A DNA stretch of 5,960 bases from an uncultured Clostridia bacterium. Lineage in GTDB: Bacteria > Bacillota > Clostridia > Lachnospirales > Lachnospiraceae. The stretch lies in contig CAMOHF010000078.1 in the NCBI GenBank assembly GCA_946614685.1, positions 1-5,960 of the forward strand. Direction: 5' to 3'. The position numbers were made by a program, and so were the translations under genes. Of the stretch, positions 1 to 5,960 are shown in pieces. The notes beneath the pieces are model-generated. The model saw only the letters and a program-made list of their open reading frames with translations, made no database searches and was not told the DNA's origin. Every line of letters starts with the position of its first letter. Within the stretch, counting starts at the first letter, position 1.

Positions 1-1579
1 AGATCTTGTCGACGATCAGTCTGGTATCGATATTGCCCTGCTCGATATCCTCTTTATAGGACACAACCACCTTCGACGGATCGGTCTTCCATGCACCGGA
101 AAGTTCCCAGTTCAGAGACGTCAGGCGGTAGTAGCTGGCATCGCTCGACTTGATCGTACCGGAGCCGACCATCGTATCCTTCAAAACAAAGTCGGTTCCG
201 GGAACCTCCTCTGCGGTAAACATATCGAGACCCGGGTCCCCGTTCGCGTCCACGCCGGCCGTCGTCCACTGATTCATGTAGGACGAGACGGTACGTACGA
301 GTTCGTTTAATTTTGCCTGATAATAGGGGATGCCGCGCGTCGGGTTGTTGGCGCCCATGATCGCGGGATAGCCCACAATGCCTGTGGGGAATTTCGCACT
401 CTCCTCGATGTGCTTTTCGTTGTACATGGTGAGATTGGAGAATGTGAACTCGGACATATCACCGTTCTCATCATACTCTGCCTCCCAGCCGTCATACATA
501 TACACACGGCCGTTCAGGGTAATGCTTCCCTGACTCGGGATATTTAACTTGTTCACATTGATCGGAGTTGCTGTCTTCACCTTGATATAAGAGGGATCCT
601 CGGAAATCTCCGTGGTGGTTCCGGCAAAAGCCTCCGCATTGTTGCCGTCGCGGATATTGATCAGGCCTTCCAGCTTGCCGCCGGTCTTGTCGGATACAAA
701 TTTTTCTCCGGGCGTGCCGTCCGCATTTGCCCAGAATACGTCCACAAGACCCTCTGCATCATTCTGGTTTACACGCGCATTTCGCGGCGCAACCATCAGC
801 TCGTTGAAGGTCATCATATCGACTAAGATGTTATTATCGATACGCACAGTAAGGGACTTCGCATGTGAAGGCACTGCCTTGTCGCCCACGCCGTACATAA
901 TGGACTCCTCCACCACATCGACCTCGACATACTCGGAAAGCTTGTCGATACAATTGGTTCTCTGGTCACGCAGATCGTTCGCATTGCTGCCCTTTAGCTC
1001 GATGCTGATGATCTGCTGTGTCAGGTCAAAAATCTGCTTGGAAAGGGAATTGATCTCGGATACGGCCAGCTCGATCTCATCATTGATACTCTTCTGGGTA
1101 TCCTGGAAATTGGCCGACATCTCGTTCACCATATCCGTGAAAGAGTCAGCAGTCAGCGTATAAGAAATCCTGGTGGTGTTATCTGCGGGGTTGTCCGCGA
1201 GATCCTGCAGCGCATCCGACATCTTGGAAATCCACTTGGTGTAGCCGGAATCTCCGGAGATCTCATTCATGTAAAGCTGCATCTGCATCAGGTTGTCATT
1301 CTGGGTGTTGTACTTATTGTACTTGGTGTTGGACGCCCAGTACTTCTCATCGTAGTAGACATTGCGTACACGGTCGACGCCAGTGCTCTGCACACCGGTA
1401 CCCATCATGCCGTAGCGCGCCGAGATATCCAGCGGGTTCGCAGCGCTGCCCTGCACAGCCTGTCTGGAATAGCCTTCCGTATCAGCGTTTGAGATATTGT
1501 GCGATGTGGTATTTAATGATGTCTGAAAATGATTCAAACCGGATAAGCCGGTATTTAATCCCAAAAATGTTGACGGCAT
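1..1579 (-). CDS. flgK: Flagellar hook-associated protein FlgK (HAP1), second divergent copy, 3' end outside window
   Basis: The frame is open from ATG 1579-1577 to the window edge, 526 codons without a stop, so the C-terminal D0 helix is not visible. It begins MPSTFLGLNTGLSGLNHFQT, with FlgK D0 residues LNTTSHNISNADTEGYSRQ at 22-40. A helical D1 region follows, then NDLRDQRTNCIDKLSEYVEV at 201-220, an even closer match to the family 'NDLLDQR' motif than the upstream copy. GGKLEGLINIRDGNN (300-314) followed much later by GIPYYQAKLNELVRTVSSYM (416-435) are the two halves of the FlgK 'GkL.GLl..RD....Y...Ld.La..l...+N' region. They are separated by about 100 residues that look strand-rich and acidic (TLNGRVYMYDGWEAEYDENG at 354-373). 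A comparable insert is, from memory, common in Lachnospiraceae FlgK. The role is presumably the hook-filament junction, exported with FlgN help. Length and start are normal for FlgK; no frameshift is seen. Confidence 0.93.
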   Translation of the reverse strand, partial: MPSTFLGLNTGLSGLNHFQTSLNTTSHNISNADTEGYSRQAVQGSAANPLDISARYGMMGTGVQSTGVDRVRNVYYDEKYWASNTKYNKYNTQNDNLMQMQLYMNEISGDSGYTKWISKMSDALQDLADNPADNTTRISYTLTADSFTDMVNEMSANFQDTQKSINDEIELAVSEINSLSKQIFDLTQQIISIELKGSNANDLRDQRTNCIDKLSEYVEVDVVEESIMYGVGDKAVPSHAKSLTVRIDNNILVDMMTFNELMVAPRNARVNQNDAEGLVDVFWANADGTPGEKFVSDKTGGKLEGLINIRDGNNAEAFAGTTTEISEDPSYIKVKTATPINVNKLNIPSQGSITLNGRVYMYDGWEAEYDENGDMSEFTFSNLTMYNEKHIEESAKFPTGIVGYPAIMGANNPTRGIPYYQAKLNELVRTVSSYMNQWTTAGVDANGDPGLDMFTAEEVPGTDFVLKDTMVGSGTIKSSDASYYRLTSLNWELSGAWKTDPSKVVVSYKEDIEQGNIDTRLIVDKI

Positions 1580-1587
1580 ACGTTGCT

Positions 1588-1594
1588 CCTCCTT
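1588..1594 (-). promoter_or_regulatory. Strong ribosome-binding site of the second flgK
   Basis: AAGGAGG on the minus strand, 8 bases before ATG 1579-1577, is a near-perfect Shine-Dalgarno. It fixes the start of the second flgK within the 23-base gap after the TAG of the first copy. It shows that this gene has its own translation initiation rather than depending on coupling. Confidence 0.85.
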
Positions 1595-1602
1595 CTTCTA
1601 TA

Positions 1603-3423
1603 CTAGCTTGTACCCAACTGCTGGATCAGGTACTCGATCATCTCCGCAACGGTGTTGATGTATCTCGAAGATGCATTGAATGCGTGCTGGAACTTGATCA
1701 GGTTCGAGAGTTCCTCGTCCGAGGATACGCCCACAACCATCTGCCTTAAGTTGTCCAGTTCCAGGGACGACTGCTGTCCCGTCTCGGAGAGATGATGATA
1801 TGTATAACCGCGATCCGCAAGGTCATCGGTCATACCTGCATAATAGTCCTTGTAATTGCACTCAACCAGAGAGTTGGGGCTTACCGTGGAGAACTTGGTG
1901 TCCCAAAGCTTCAGGAGATTGTCCACAACCTCCTGTGCCTCCTCTCCGTTCACCCGTGTCAGGGGAAGCAGGGAGGGATTCTGGAGAAGCGCCTCATTGA
2001 TCTCAATATTGCCGGAGGAGTAGAGGCTGTAGTAATTGTCCGCATCCTCCTCGGTATAAACCTTAAATGTACCGGTGGTTCCGTCCGCAAGGGTCAGTGT
2101 CTGCTCCGTGTAACGAGGCTCGCTCTTTCTTACAAAAAGCTCCGTGCCGGAGATACCGTTGCTGTTACCCATCCCGATACCTGCTGCCTCCTCGTCGAGG
2201 ATCCTTACGATGGATCCGTCAGCAAGCTCGACCTCCTTGTTCGGACAGAGGGTATCATTCACGCCGGTCACCATGGCATGTACGAGCACGTCGAACTGTG
2301 CCATCAAGTTGGTAACCGTATAAGGCTCTACATACTTGTTGAAGTAATCCAGCTTATCGGAGTAAGTCTGCAGGTCTGCCGCGTACTGCGCCATATCCGC
2401 CTGATACTCCGCATCGGTTGCGTAATCCGCTGCCACGGGGCGAACGGGTTTCACGGGTACATCCGTGTAATTGCTGACAAAGTAGCCTCTTGCCTGAAGC
2501 AGGCCCTTCAGAGATCCGACATCGGTGTTGTTCTCGGCTGCGGGAATCTTGTTGATATTCATCAACGGATACTCGTCATCCTTCCACACCGGCATCAGGA
2601 AATCCGTTGCGTCCGTCGCAAAGTCATAATGTGTCAGATAGTTTTCGTTGTCGCAGATCTTCATACTGTCGAGCTCGTAGATACGGCCCTTGGTCACGAA
2701 GATTCTGCCCTCTATATAGATCTCAGCGGTTCCGTCCGAATTGGTGATGATCTCGGTTCCGACAATCTCGGAAAGCCTGTCATAGGCCAGGTTCCGCTGA
2801 TCCCTGTAGTCGTTCGCATTTTCGATCCCGGAGGCCTCTGCCGACAGGATCTTGTCATTCAGTTCGAGGATGGTCTTACCCAGGCTGTTGATCTCGGCAA
2901 CCTCTTCCTTGATCTGGGTGTTCAGATTTCTCTGGTAGGTGATGAAGCTGTCGCGAATCGTCTGCACACGATCCAGAAATGTCTGCGCCGTCGCAATGTA
3001 AGAGCTTCGTGTAACGATACTGTTGGACTCCTTCTGGAGCTCCTGCAGCGCCAGCCACAGGTCGTTCATGGATGTATTAAAATCGCGGCCCTCAAGTTCT
3101 CCGAAGTAGTTCTGGAGCTCCTCAACGGCCTCCTCCTGCGCCTTGTAATACTTGGTTCGACCCACTTCCGTCCGGTATGCGACATCCGCAAAATTATCAC
3201 GGATCGTCTTGATCTCGGCAGTCACGGTTCCGAGGCCGGACTGGTTCTTTCGAACGGCATTCTCACTCAGTGTGCGATAGCTTCTGTCAGTCAGGAGCAC
3301 CTGCTGACGGCTGTATCCTTCGGTCTGAGTATTCGTTAAGTTGTGTGAGGTGGTGTTCAGTGCGTACTGGCTTGTCTGTAAGCCTGTAACACCGATCGAC
3401 AACCTGCCCATGGTTCCGCCCAT
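1603..3423 (-). CDS. flgK: Flagellar hook-associated protein FlgK (HAP1), first copy, complete
   Basis: A 606-residue FlgK ending in TAG. Exported through the flagellar type III apparatus, FlgK forms the first layer of the hook-filament junction. The N-terminal D0 rod segment carries the FlgK-type signature (ALNTTSHNLTNTQTEGYSRQ at 21-40). Helical D1 sequence follows to about 200, then NDYRDQRNLAYDRLSEIVG (204-222), the family's 'NDL.DQR...+..LS' motif. The C-terminal D0 helix (NLIKFQHAFNASSRYINTVA, 574-593, then EMIEYL) is textbook FlgK. There is no cleavable signal peptide, as expected for this export route. The middle holds an Ala/Tyr/Asp-rich insertion at about 318-368, after GSLKGLLQARG and before MAQFDVLVHAMVTGVND. 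Three Cys (257, 393, 522) are unusual for an exported axial protein. It lies 27 bases after flgN and 23 before the second flgK. FlgL is ruled out by the N-terminal motif. Start uncertainty is four codons. Confidence 0.95.
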   Translation of the reverse strand: MGGTMGRLSIGVTGLQTSQYALNTTSHNLTNTQTEGYSRQQVLLTDRSYRTLSENAVRKNQSGLGTVTAEIKTIRDNFADVAYRTEVGRTKYYKAQEEAVEELQNYFGELEGRDFNTSMNDLWLALQELQKESNSIVTRSSYIATAQTFLDRVQTIRDSFITYQRNLNTQIKEEVAEINSLGKTILELNDKILSAEASGIENANDYRDQRNLAYDRLSEIVGTEIITNSDGTAEIYIEGRIFVTKGRIYELDSMKICDNENYLTHYDFATDATDFLMPVWKDDEYPLMNINKIPAAENNTDVGSLKGLLQARGYFVSNYTDVPVKPVRPVAADYATDAEYQADMAQYAADLQTYSDKLDYFNKYVEPYTVTNLMAQFDVLVHAMVTGVNDTLCPNKEVELADGSIVRILDEEAAGIGMGNSNGISGTELFVRKSEPRYTEQTLTLADGTTGTFKVYTEEDADNYYSLYSSGNIEINEALLQNPSLLPLTRVNGEEAQEVVDNLLKLWDTKFSTVSPNSLVECNYKDYYAGMTDDLADRGYTYHHLSETGQQSSLELDNLRQMVVGVSSDEELSNLIKFQHAFNASSRYINTVAEMIEYLIQQLGTS

Positions 3424-3426
3424 ACG

Positions 3427-3434
3427 CTCACCTT
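3427..3434 (-). promoter_or_regulatory. Weak, closely spaced ribosome-binding site of the first flgK
   Basis: AAGGTGAG lies only 3 bases before ATG 3423-3421. It is a mismatched Shine-Dalgarno with short spacing, weaker than those of flgM and the second flgK. An in-frame ATG four codons later (Met5, 3411-3409) is the alternative start and would match the usual FlgK N-terminal length better, but nothing resembling a properly spaced site precedes it. Confidence 0.55.
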
Positions 3435-3450
3435 CGATCCTTCCGTGGTC

Positions 3451-3981
3451 CTAGTTCTTCGTGTCAAACTGGCCGGAGACTCCCGCTCCGGCATCCCCAT
3501 ACGCCGCGGGGCGTTTGAACATATCCCTGGAATACTCCGCCGTTTCCGGGGCGCGGTCCAGGTTTTGAAGAAGATTGATGTTGTACTCGATCATCTTCAG
3601 GGATTCCTGTATCAAATTCTGATTGTGTGCATTGACATCCTTCAGCCTTTTCGCAAGCTTTCCGAGTTTCTCGCTGATTTCCGAGAGCGGATCGTGAAAC
3701 TCCGGCTGCGACTCCAGCAAACCTATCACATCAACGATGCGCAGATTCGCGCTGTTCTGCCCGAGCACACCTGCGATATTCTTCATCGTCTGCCGGCGGG
3801 TGTTCTCAAGTCCCGTGATGGTATCCACCAGCAATTGCTCCTTGTCGGTGGTCTCCCGCAGACGGTCCAGATTGTTGGACACGATCGCAGTGGTCTTCTC
3901 CGTGGACGCCACAAGCAACTGCTCATACACGGCGTACTCTTCATTCAGACCTGTGATCAGATTCTCAATTAAACTTGCCAT
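3451..3981 (-). CDS. flgN: Flagellar export chaperone FlgN
   Basis: A 176-residue protein ending in TAG. FlgN-family proteins are small cytoplasmic alpha-helical chaperones that bind the C-terminal segments of FlgK and FlgL and deliver them to the flagellar type III export gate. The sequence is almost entirely predicted helix, rich in Leu, Glu, Lys and Gln. It starts MASLIENLITGLNEEYAVYEQ (residue 1 on), where family members have a similar 'L...L..E...Y..L..L...K...I..' opening. Long amphipathic stretches follow to about residue 145. The last 30 residues are Pro/Gly/Ala-rich (RPAAYGDAGAGVSG) and probably disordered. A GAGGGAG ribosome-binding site at 3995-3989 lies 7 bases before ATG. It sits between flgM and its presumed clients, with flgK starting 27 bases after its stop. 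Sequence conservation in this family is low, so context carries much of the call. It could instead be described as a FlgN-like protein, but no better alternative is evident. Confidence 0.88.
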   Translation of the reverse strand: MASLIENLITGLNEEYAVYEQLLVASTEKTTAIVSNNLDRLRETTDKEQLLVDTITGLENTRRQTMKNIAGVLGQNSANLRIVDVIGLLESQPEFHDPLSEISEKLGKLAKRLKDVNAHNQNLIQESLKMIEYNINLLQNLDRAPETAEYSRDMFKRPAAYGDAGAGVSGQFDTKN

Positions 3982-4027
3982 CCCAAATCTCCCTCGCTCC
4001 GAAGTACCTCATGAAAATTTCGTACTC

Positions 4028-4315
4028 CTAGAATGTACGTGCTGCATAAGTGGCAGCCAGCTTTGCGGCAAAATCATCTGCCGACACATCATAAGTGCCC
4101 GCTTCAATTCTGCTCTTTAATTCAGCGATCTTCGCTTCTCTTACATCGGGCACTGCCGCAAGTGCGTTCTTCGCAACCTGCATATCCTTGCCTACCGCAG
4201 AAAACGAGATCTCATCCTGAAAGCTGGCATAGCCTGCGCCTGCAGTACTTCCGGACTTCTTGGTGTTTCCGGTGTTATACATCTGGTTGATCATGTTAAA
4301 TGTACCGATTCGCAT
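4028..4315 (-). CDS. flgM: Anti-sigma-28 factor FlgM
   Basis: A 95-residue protein, the usual FlgM length, ending in TAG. FlgM binds the flagellar sigma factor (FliA/SigD) in the cytoplasm and blocks late flagellar gene transcription. In enteric bacteria it is exported through the completed hook-basal body to relieve that block. The family region is the C-terminal half. VREAKIAELKSRIEAGTYDV at residues 58-77, followed by SADDFAAKLAATY, matches the FlgM pattern of 'VR..K+..LK..I..G.Y.V....+A..+'. The N-terminal half (Gly/Ser/Thr/Asn-rich around 14-28) looks flexible, as expected for a largely unfolded protein before sigma binding. It is first in the flagellar operon, followed after 46 bases by flgN, the usual flgM-flgN partnership. 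The start is set by the strong AAAGGAGGGA site. Whether this FlgM is exported cannot be read from the sequence. Confidence 0.93.
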   Translation of the reverse strand: MRIGTFNMINQMYNTGNTKKSGSTAGAGYASFQDEISFSAVGKDMQVAKNALAAVPDVREAKIAELKSRIEAGTYDVSADDFAAKLAATYAARTF

Positions 4316-4320
4316 AACTA

Positions 4321-4330
4321 TCCCTCCTTT
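4321..4330 (-). promoter_or_regulatory. Strong ribosome-binding site deciding the flgM start
   Basis: AAAGGAGGGA on the minus strand, with its AGGAGG core 7 bases from ATG 4315-4313, fixes the flgM start. The frame stays open upstream to about 4534, but that part overlaps the terminator and the metG end. It encodes an Arg-rich non-homologous sequence and has no matching role in the FlgM family. Confidence 0.85.
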
Positions 4331-4349
4331 TGAAAGTTTCTCAATATGT

Positions 4350-4379
4350 TTATCGTAAAGTCTCCGCCGGAACATAACC
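4350..4379 (-). promoter_or_regulatory. Weak candidate promoter for the flgM-flgN-flgK operon
   Basis: The 60-odd bases between the metG terminator tail and the flgM Shine-Dalgarno should hold the flagellar operon promoter. The best candidate on the minus strand is TACGATAA (4357-4350). It resembles the CCGATAA/CCGATAT core of a sigma-28/SigD -10 element and also the sigma-A -10 (TACGAT matches 4 of 6). A poor -35-like GGTTAT lies at 4379-4374, 16 bases upstream. The -35 does not match the sigma-28 consensus TAAA, so neither the exact site nor the sigma factor can be fixed from sequence alone. Confidence 0.22.
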
Positions 4380-4382
4380 CCC

Positions 4383-4437
4383 GAAGAAAATTTTAGGGAA
4401 CTTTTACGGAGATTCTTCCGCAAAAAGTTCCCTAAAA
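4383..4437 (-). terminator. Probable rho-independent terminator of metG
   Basis: On the minus strand, 18 bases after the metG stop, a 5' arm at 4437-4417 pairs with a 3' arm at 4410-4391. The outer stem is 15 bp (TTTTAGGGAACTTTT with AAAAGTTCCCTAAAA). A small internal irregularity follows (TG opposite T), then four more pairs (CGGA with TCCG) and a six-base loop AGAATC. The 3' arm runs directly into TTTTCTTC, a T-rich tail. On the plus strand the hairpin is followed by AATA with no T-tract, so termination is expected mainly for metG transcripts. The stem is rather A/T-rich, so efficiency may be partial and read-through into flgM is possible. Confidence 0.75.
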
Positions 4438-4455
4438 ATATCCTGATCCGTATAT

Positions 4456-5960
4456 TTAGCTGATCATCGCGCCGGCAGGCATATCCTTCTCGGCGGTAAG
4501 GAGTGCCAGGTTGCCGTCGAAGTCTTCTGCGCACAGAAGCATACCTTCGGAAAGCACACCCGCAAGCTTGGTCGGCTTTAAGTTGGTGATCACAACCACC
4601 TTCTTGCCCACCATCTCCTCCGGCTTGTAGAAGTTCTTGATACCGGATACGATCTGAAGTGTCTTGCTTGCGACCTTCACCTGAGAGCAGATCAGCTTCT
4701 TGGAGTTGGCAACTTCCTCGCAGGAAAGCACCTCACCCATCTGCAGCTGCATGCGATCAAACTCTTCGATGGTGATCTCTTCCTTCACCTTCGCCTCAAG
4801 CACAGGGAGGGTATCCTCCTGCTTCTTCGGCTTGGGTTTTTCCTCTTCAGGCTCTTCCTCCACGATGGAAGGGAAGCGCTTCTCGATCTCCTCGAGCATA
4901 GCCGGTGCATCGATCCTTGCAAACAGGATCTCGGGCTCTGCCGTCACCTTGTTGCCCGAAGGATAAAGTCCGAACTGTGAAAGTTCGGTTACACGGCGTA
5001 CCTCGGTGCCGAGCTGTGCCACGATCTTCTCTGCCGTCTCGGGCATAAAGGAAGAAAGAAGCGTTGCGCCGATGGTGATACTCTCTACAAGGTTGTAGAG
5101 CACCGTCTCGAGACGGTCCCTGTTTTCTTCGTTCTTGGCAAGTGCCCAGGGCTCGGTCTCATCGATGTATTTGTTGCATCTCTTGAAGAGATTGAAGATC
5201 TCGGTGATGGCATCTGCCACACGAAGCTTGTCCATGCACTCATTGACACGAAGTCTTGCATCAAGGACAACCTTCTTTAAGTCATCATCCACAGCCTCTG
5301 CGGTATTGCTGTTGGTCACAACGCCGTCAAAGTACTTGTTCGCCATGGAGATGGTACGGTTTACGAGATTGCCCAACGTATTGGCAAGCTCGGAATTTAC
5401 TCTCTCAATCATAAGCTCCCAGGAGATGACGCCGTCGTTCTCGAAGGGCATCTCGTGCAGCAGGAAGAATCTTACGGCATCCACGCCGAAGAGATCCACC
5501 ATGTCATCCGCATAGATGACATTTCCGCGGGACTTACTCATCTTGCCGTTCGCCTGAAGCAGCCAGGGATGTCCGAAGATCTGCTTCGGAAGCGGCTCAC
5601 CCAGAGCCATCAGCATGATCGGCCAGTAAATGGTATGGAAACGAAGAATGTCCTTGCCGATCAGATGAAGATCCGCAGGCCAGTACTTCTTGTATAATTC
5701 GCCGTGTGCTCCGTCCGCATCATAGCCGAGTCCGGTGATGTAGTTGGAGAGCGCATCCACCCATACATATACCACGTGCTTATTATCGAAATCCACGGGG
5801 ATGCCCCACTTGAAGGATGTTCTCGACACGCACAGATCCTGAAGTCCCGGAAGGAGGAAGTTGTTCATCATCTCGTTCTTGCGGGATTCCGGCTGGATGA
5901 AGTCGGGATGCGTATTGATATGCTCGATCAAACGATCTGCGTACTTGGAAAGCTTGAAGA
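4456..5960 (-). CDS. metG: Methionyl-tRNA synthetase, C-terminal three quarters (5' end outside window)
   Basis: This cytoplasmic class I aminoacyl-tRNA synthetase charges tRNA-Met with methionine. The reading frame is open from the window edge to a TAA at 4456-4458, giving about 500 residues. Bacterial MetG proteins with a C-terminal extension are about 640-660 residues, so roughly 150 N-terminal residues, including the HIGH-type motif, lie beyond 5960. TTG at 5929-5931 is an internal Leu codon, because conserved MetG sequence (FKLSKYADRLIEHI) continues upstream of it. Numbering from that Leu: the catalytic-domain stretch VVYVWVDALSNYI is at 53-65, the KMSKS signature (bases 5530-5544) at 130-134, and the helical anticodon-binding region contains DETEPWALAK with the expected Trp at 262. 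An acidic and Lys/Pro-rich linker lies at about 355-373, and a C-terminal OB-fold tRNA-binding domain (IEEFDRMQLQMGEV to the end) at about 387-491. No frameshift is visible. The hairpin just downstream suggests it is transcribed separately from the flagellar genes. Confidence 0.97.
   Translation of the reverse strand, partial: FKLSKYADRLIEHINTHPDFIQPESRKNEMMNNFLLPGLQDLCVSRTSFKWGIPVDFDNKHVVYVWVDALSNYITGLGYDADGAHGELYKKYWPADLHLIGKDILRFHTIYWPIMLMALGEPLPKQIFGHPWLLQANGKMSKSRGNVIYADDMVDLFGVDAVRFFLLHEMPFENDGVISWELMIERVNSELANTLGNLVNRTISMANKYFDGVVTNSNTAEAVDDDLKKVVLDARLRVNECMDKLRVADAITEIFNLFKRCNKYIDETEPWALAKNEENRDRLETVLYNLVESITIGATLLSSFMPETAEKIVAQLGTEVRRVTELSQFGLYPSGNKVTAEPEILFARIDAPAMLEEIEKRFPSIVEEEPEEEKPKPKKQEDTLPVLEAKVKEEITIEEFDRMQLQMGEVLSCEEVANSKKLICSQVKVASKTLQIVSGIKNFYKPEEMVGKKVVVITNLKPTKLAGVLSEGMLLCAEDFDGNLALLTAEKDMPAGAMIS

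Noticed and set aside
54..507. Short minus-strand frames of 66 and 71 codons near the low-coordinate edge.
   Set aside because: They lie in alternate frames of the second flgK, whose own frame is open throughout 1-1579. They have no ribosome-binding site and no family resemblance.
612..1163. A 183-codon plus-strand frame rich in Ser and Thr.
   Set aside because: It is antisense to the D1 and middle region of the second flgK. The Ser-rich composition reflects the reverse complement of Asp/Glu/Ala codons.
1..1579. The possibility that the second flgK is actually flgL.
   Set aside because: The N-terminal NTTSHNISNADTEGYSRQ and the NDLRDQR motif are FlgK features. FlgL lacks them and instead carries an 'L...I.SGK.I..PSDDP'-type N-terminus, which is absent here.
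1792..3339. A 515-codon open frame on the plus strand, antisense to the first flgK.
   Set aside because: It lies wholly inside a complete FlgK gene with excellent family motifs. Its translation is a low-complexity mix rich in Val, Leu, Ile, Arg and His without any recognisable domain, and it has no convincing ribosome-binding site. It is a by-product of codon bias on the other strand.
3445..3972. A plus-strand open frame almost coextensive with flgN.
   Set aside because: It is antisense to flgN, with composition typical of a reverse-complement shadow. The minus-strand gene has a ribosome-binding site, correct operon spacing and FlgN-like helical sequence.
3966..4012. A 15-codon frame starting at ATG 4012-4010 between flgM and flgN, overlapping the flgN start; considered as a leader peptide.
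   Set aside because: There is no Shine-Dalgarno before it (AAATTTTC only) and nothing in the peptide suggests a regulatory leader. Such a short frame is expected by chance.
4391..4437. The inverted repeat considered as a mobile-element end, attachment site or riboswitch/T-box element.
   Set aside because: It has no partner copy, no target duplication and no adjacent transposase or integrase. A T-box would sit upstream of metG, not downstream. Position and T-rich tail fit a terminator.
4316..4534. Upstream in-frame extension of flgM, giving a 168-residue protein.
   Set aside because: The extension overlaps the metG 3' end and the terminator hairpin and encodes an Arg-rich sequence unlike FlgM. 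ATG 4315-4313 has a strong, well-placed Shine-Dalgarno and gives the normal FlgM length.

Overview
The window carries the 3' end of a housekeeping aminoacyl-tRNA synthetase gene followed by the start of a flagellar late-assembly gene cluster, all on the minus strand. Reading in the direction of transcription (from high to low coordinates), the order is metG (5' end outside the window), flgM, flgN, a first flgK, and a second, different flgK that runs off the low-coordinate edge. Roughly half of the bases are G or C. Ribosome-binding sites are of the purine-rich Gram-positive type. The protein sequences and the order flgM-flgN-flgK-flgK point to a motile Firmicute of the class Clostridia, most likely a Lachnospiraceae relative (Roseburia, Butyrivibrio and similar genera). 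That assignment is inference from remembered family patterns, not a database search.

Region by region: 5960-4456 is metG, which ends in TAA. Positions 4455-4316 (140 bases) are the only sizeable non-coding stretch. They hold a long hairpin with a T-rich tail that should terminate metG transcription, then a short leader that should hold the flagellar promoter, of which only a weak candidate is visible, and a strong Shine-Dalgarno site for flgM. Positions 4315-1 are densely packed flagellar genes with gaps of 46, 27 and 23 bases, consistent with one operon. All three flagellar stop codons in view are TAG.

How the genes work together: FlgM is the anti-sigma factor that holds the flagellar sigma factor (sigma-28/FliA/SigD) inactive until the hook is complete. 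FlgN is the cytoplasmic export chaperone for the hook-filament junction proteins. The FlgK proteins (HAP1) are those junction proteins, exported through the flagellar type III apparatus to form the adaptor between hook and filament. Coupling regulator, chaperone and client in one transcript is the expected logic. flgL would be expected next, beyond position 1.

The most notable point is the tandem pair of clearly divergent flgK genes, each with a different insertion in its middle region. The first is complete at 606 codons; the second is open for 526 codons to the window edge. No mobile element, CRISPR array, tRNA/rRNA gene or unknown multi-gene system was found. Apart from the flgK duplication this is an ordinary chromosomal flagellar locus, and I see no convincing previously undescribed system.
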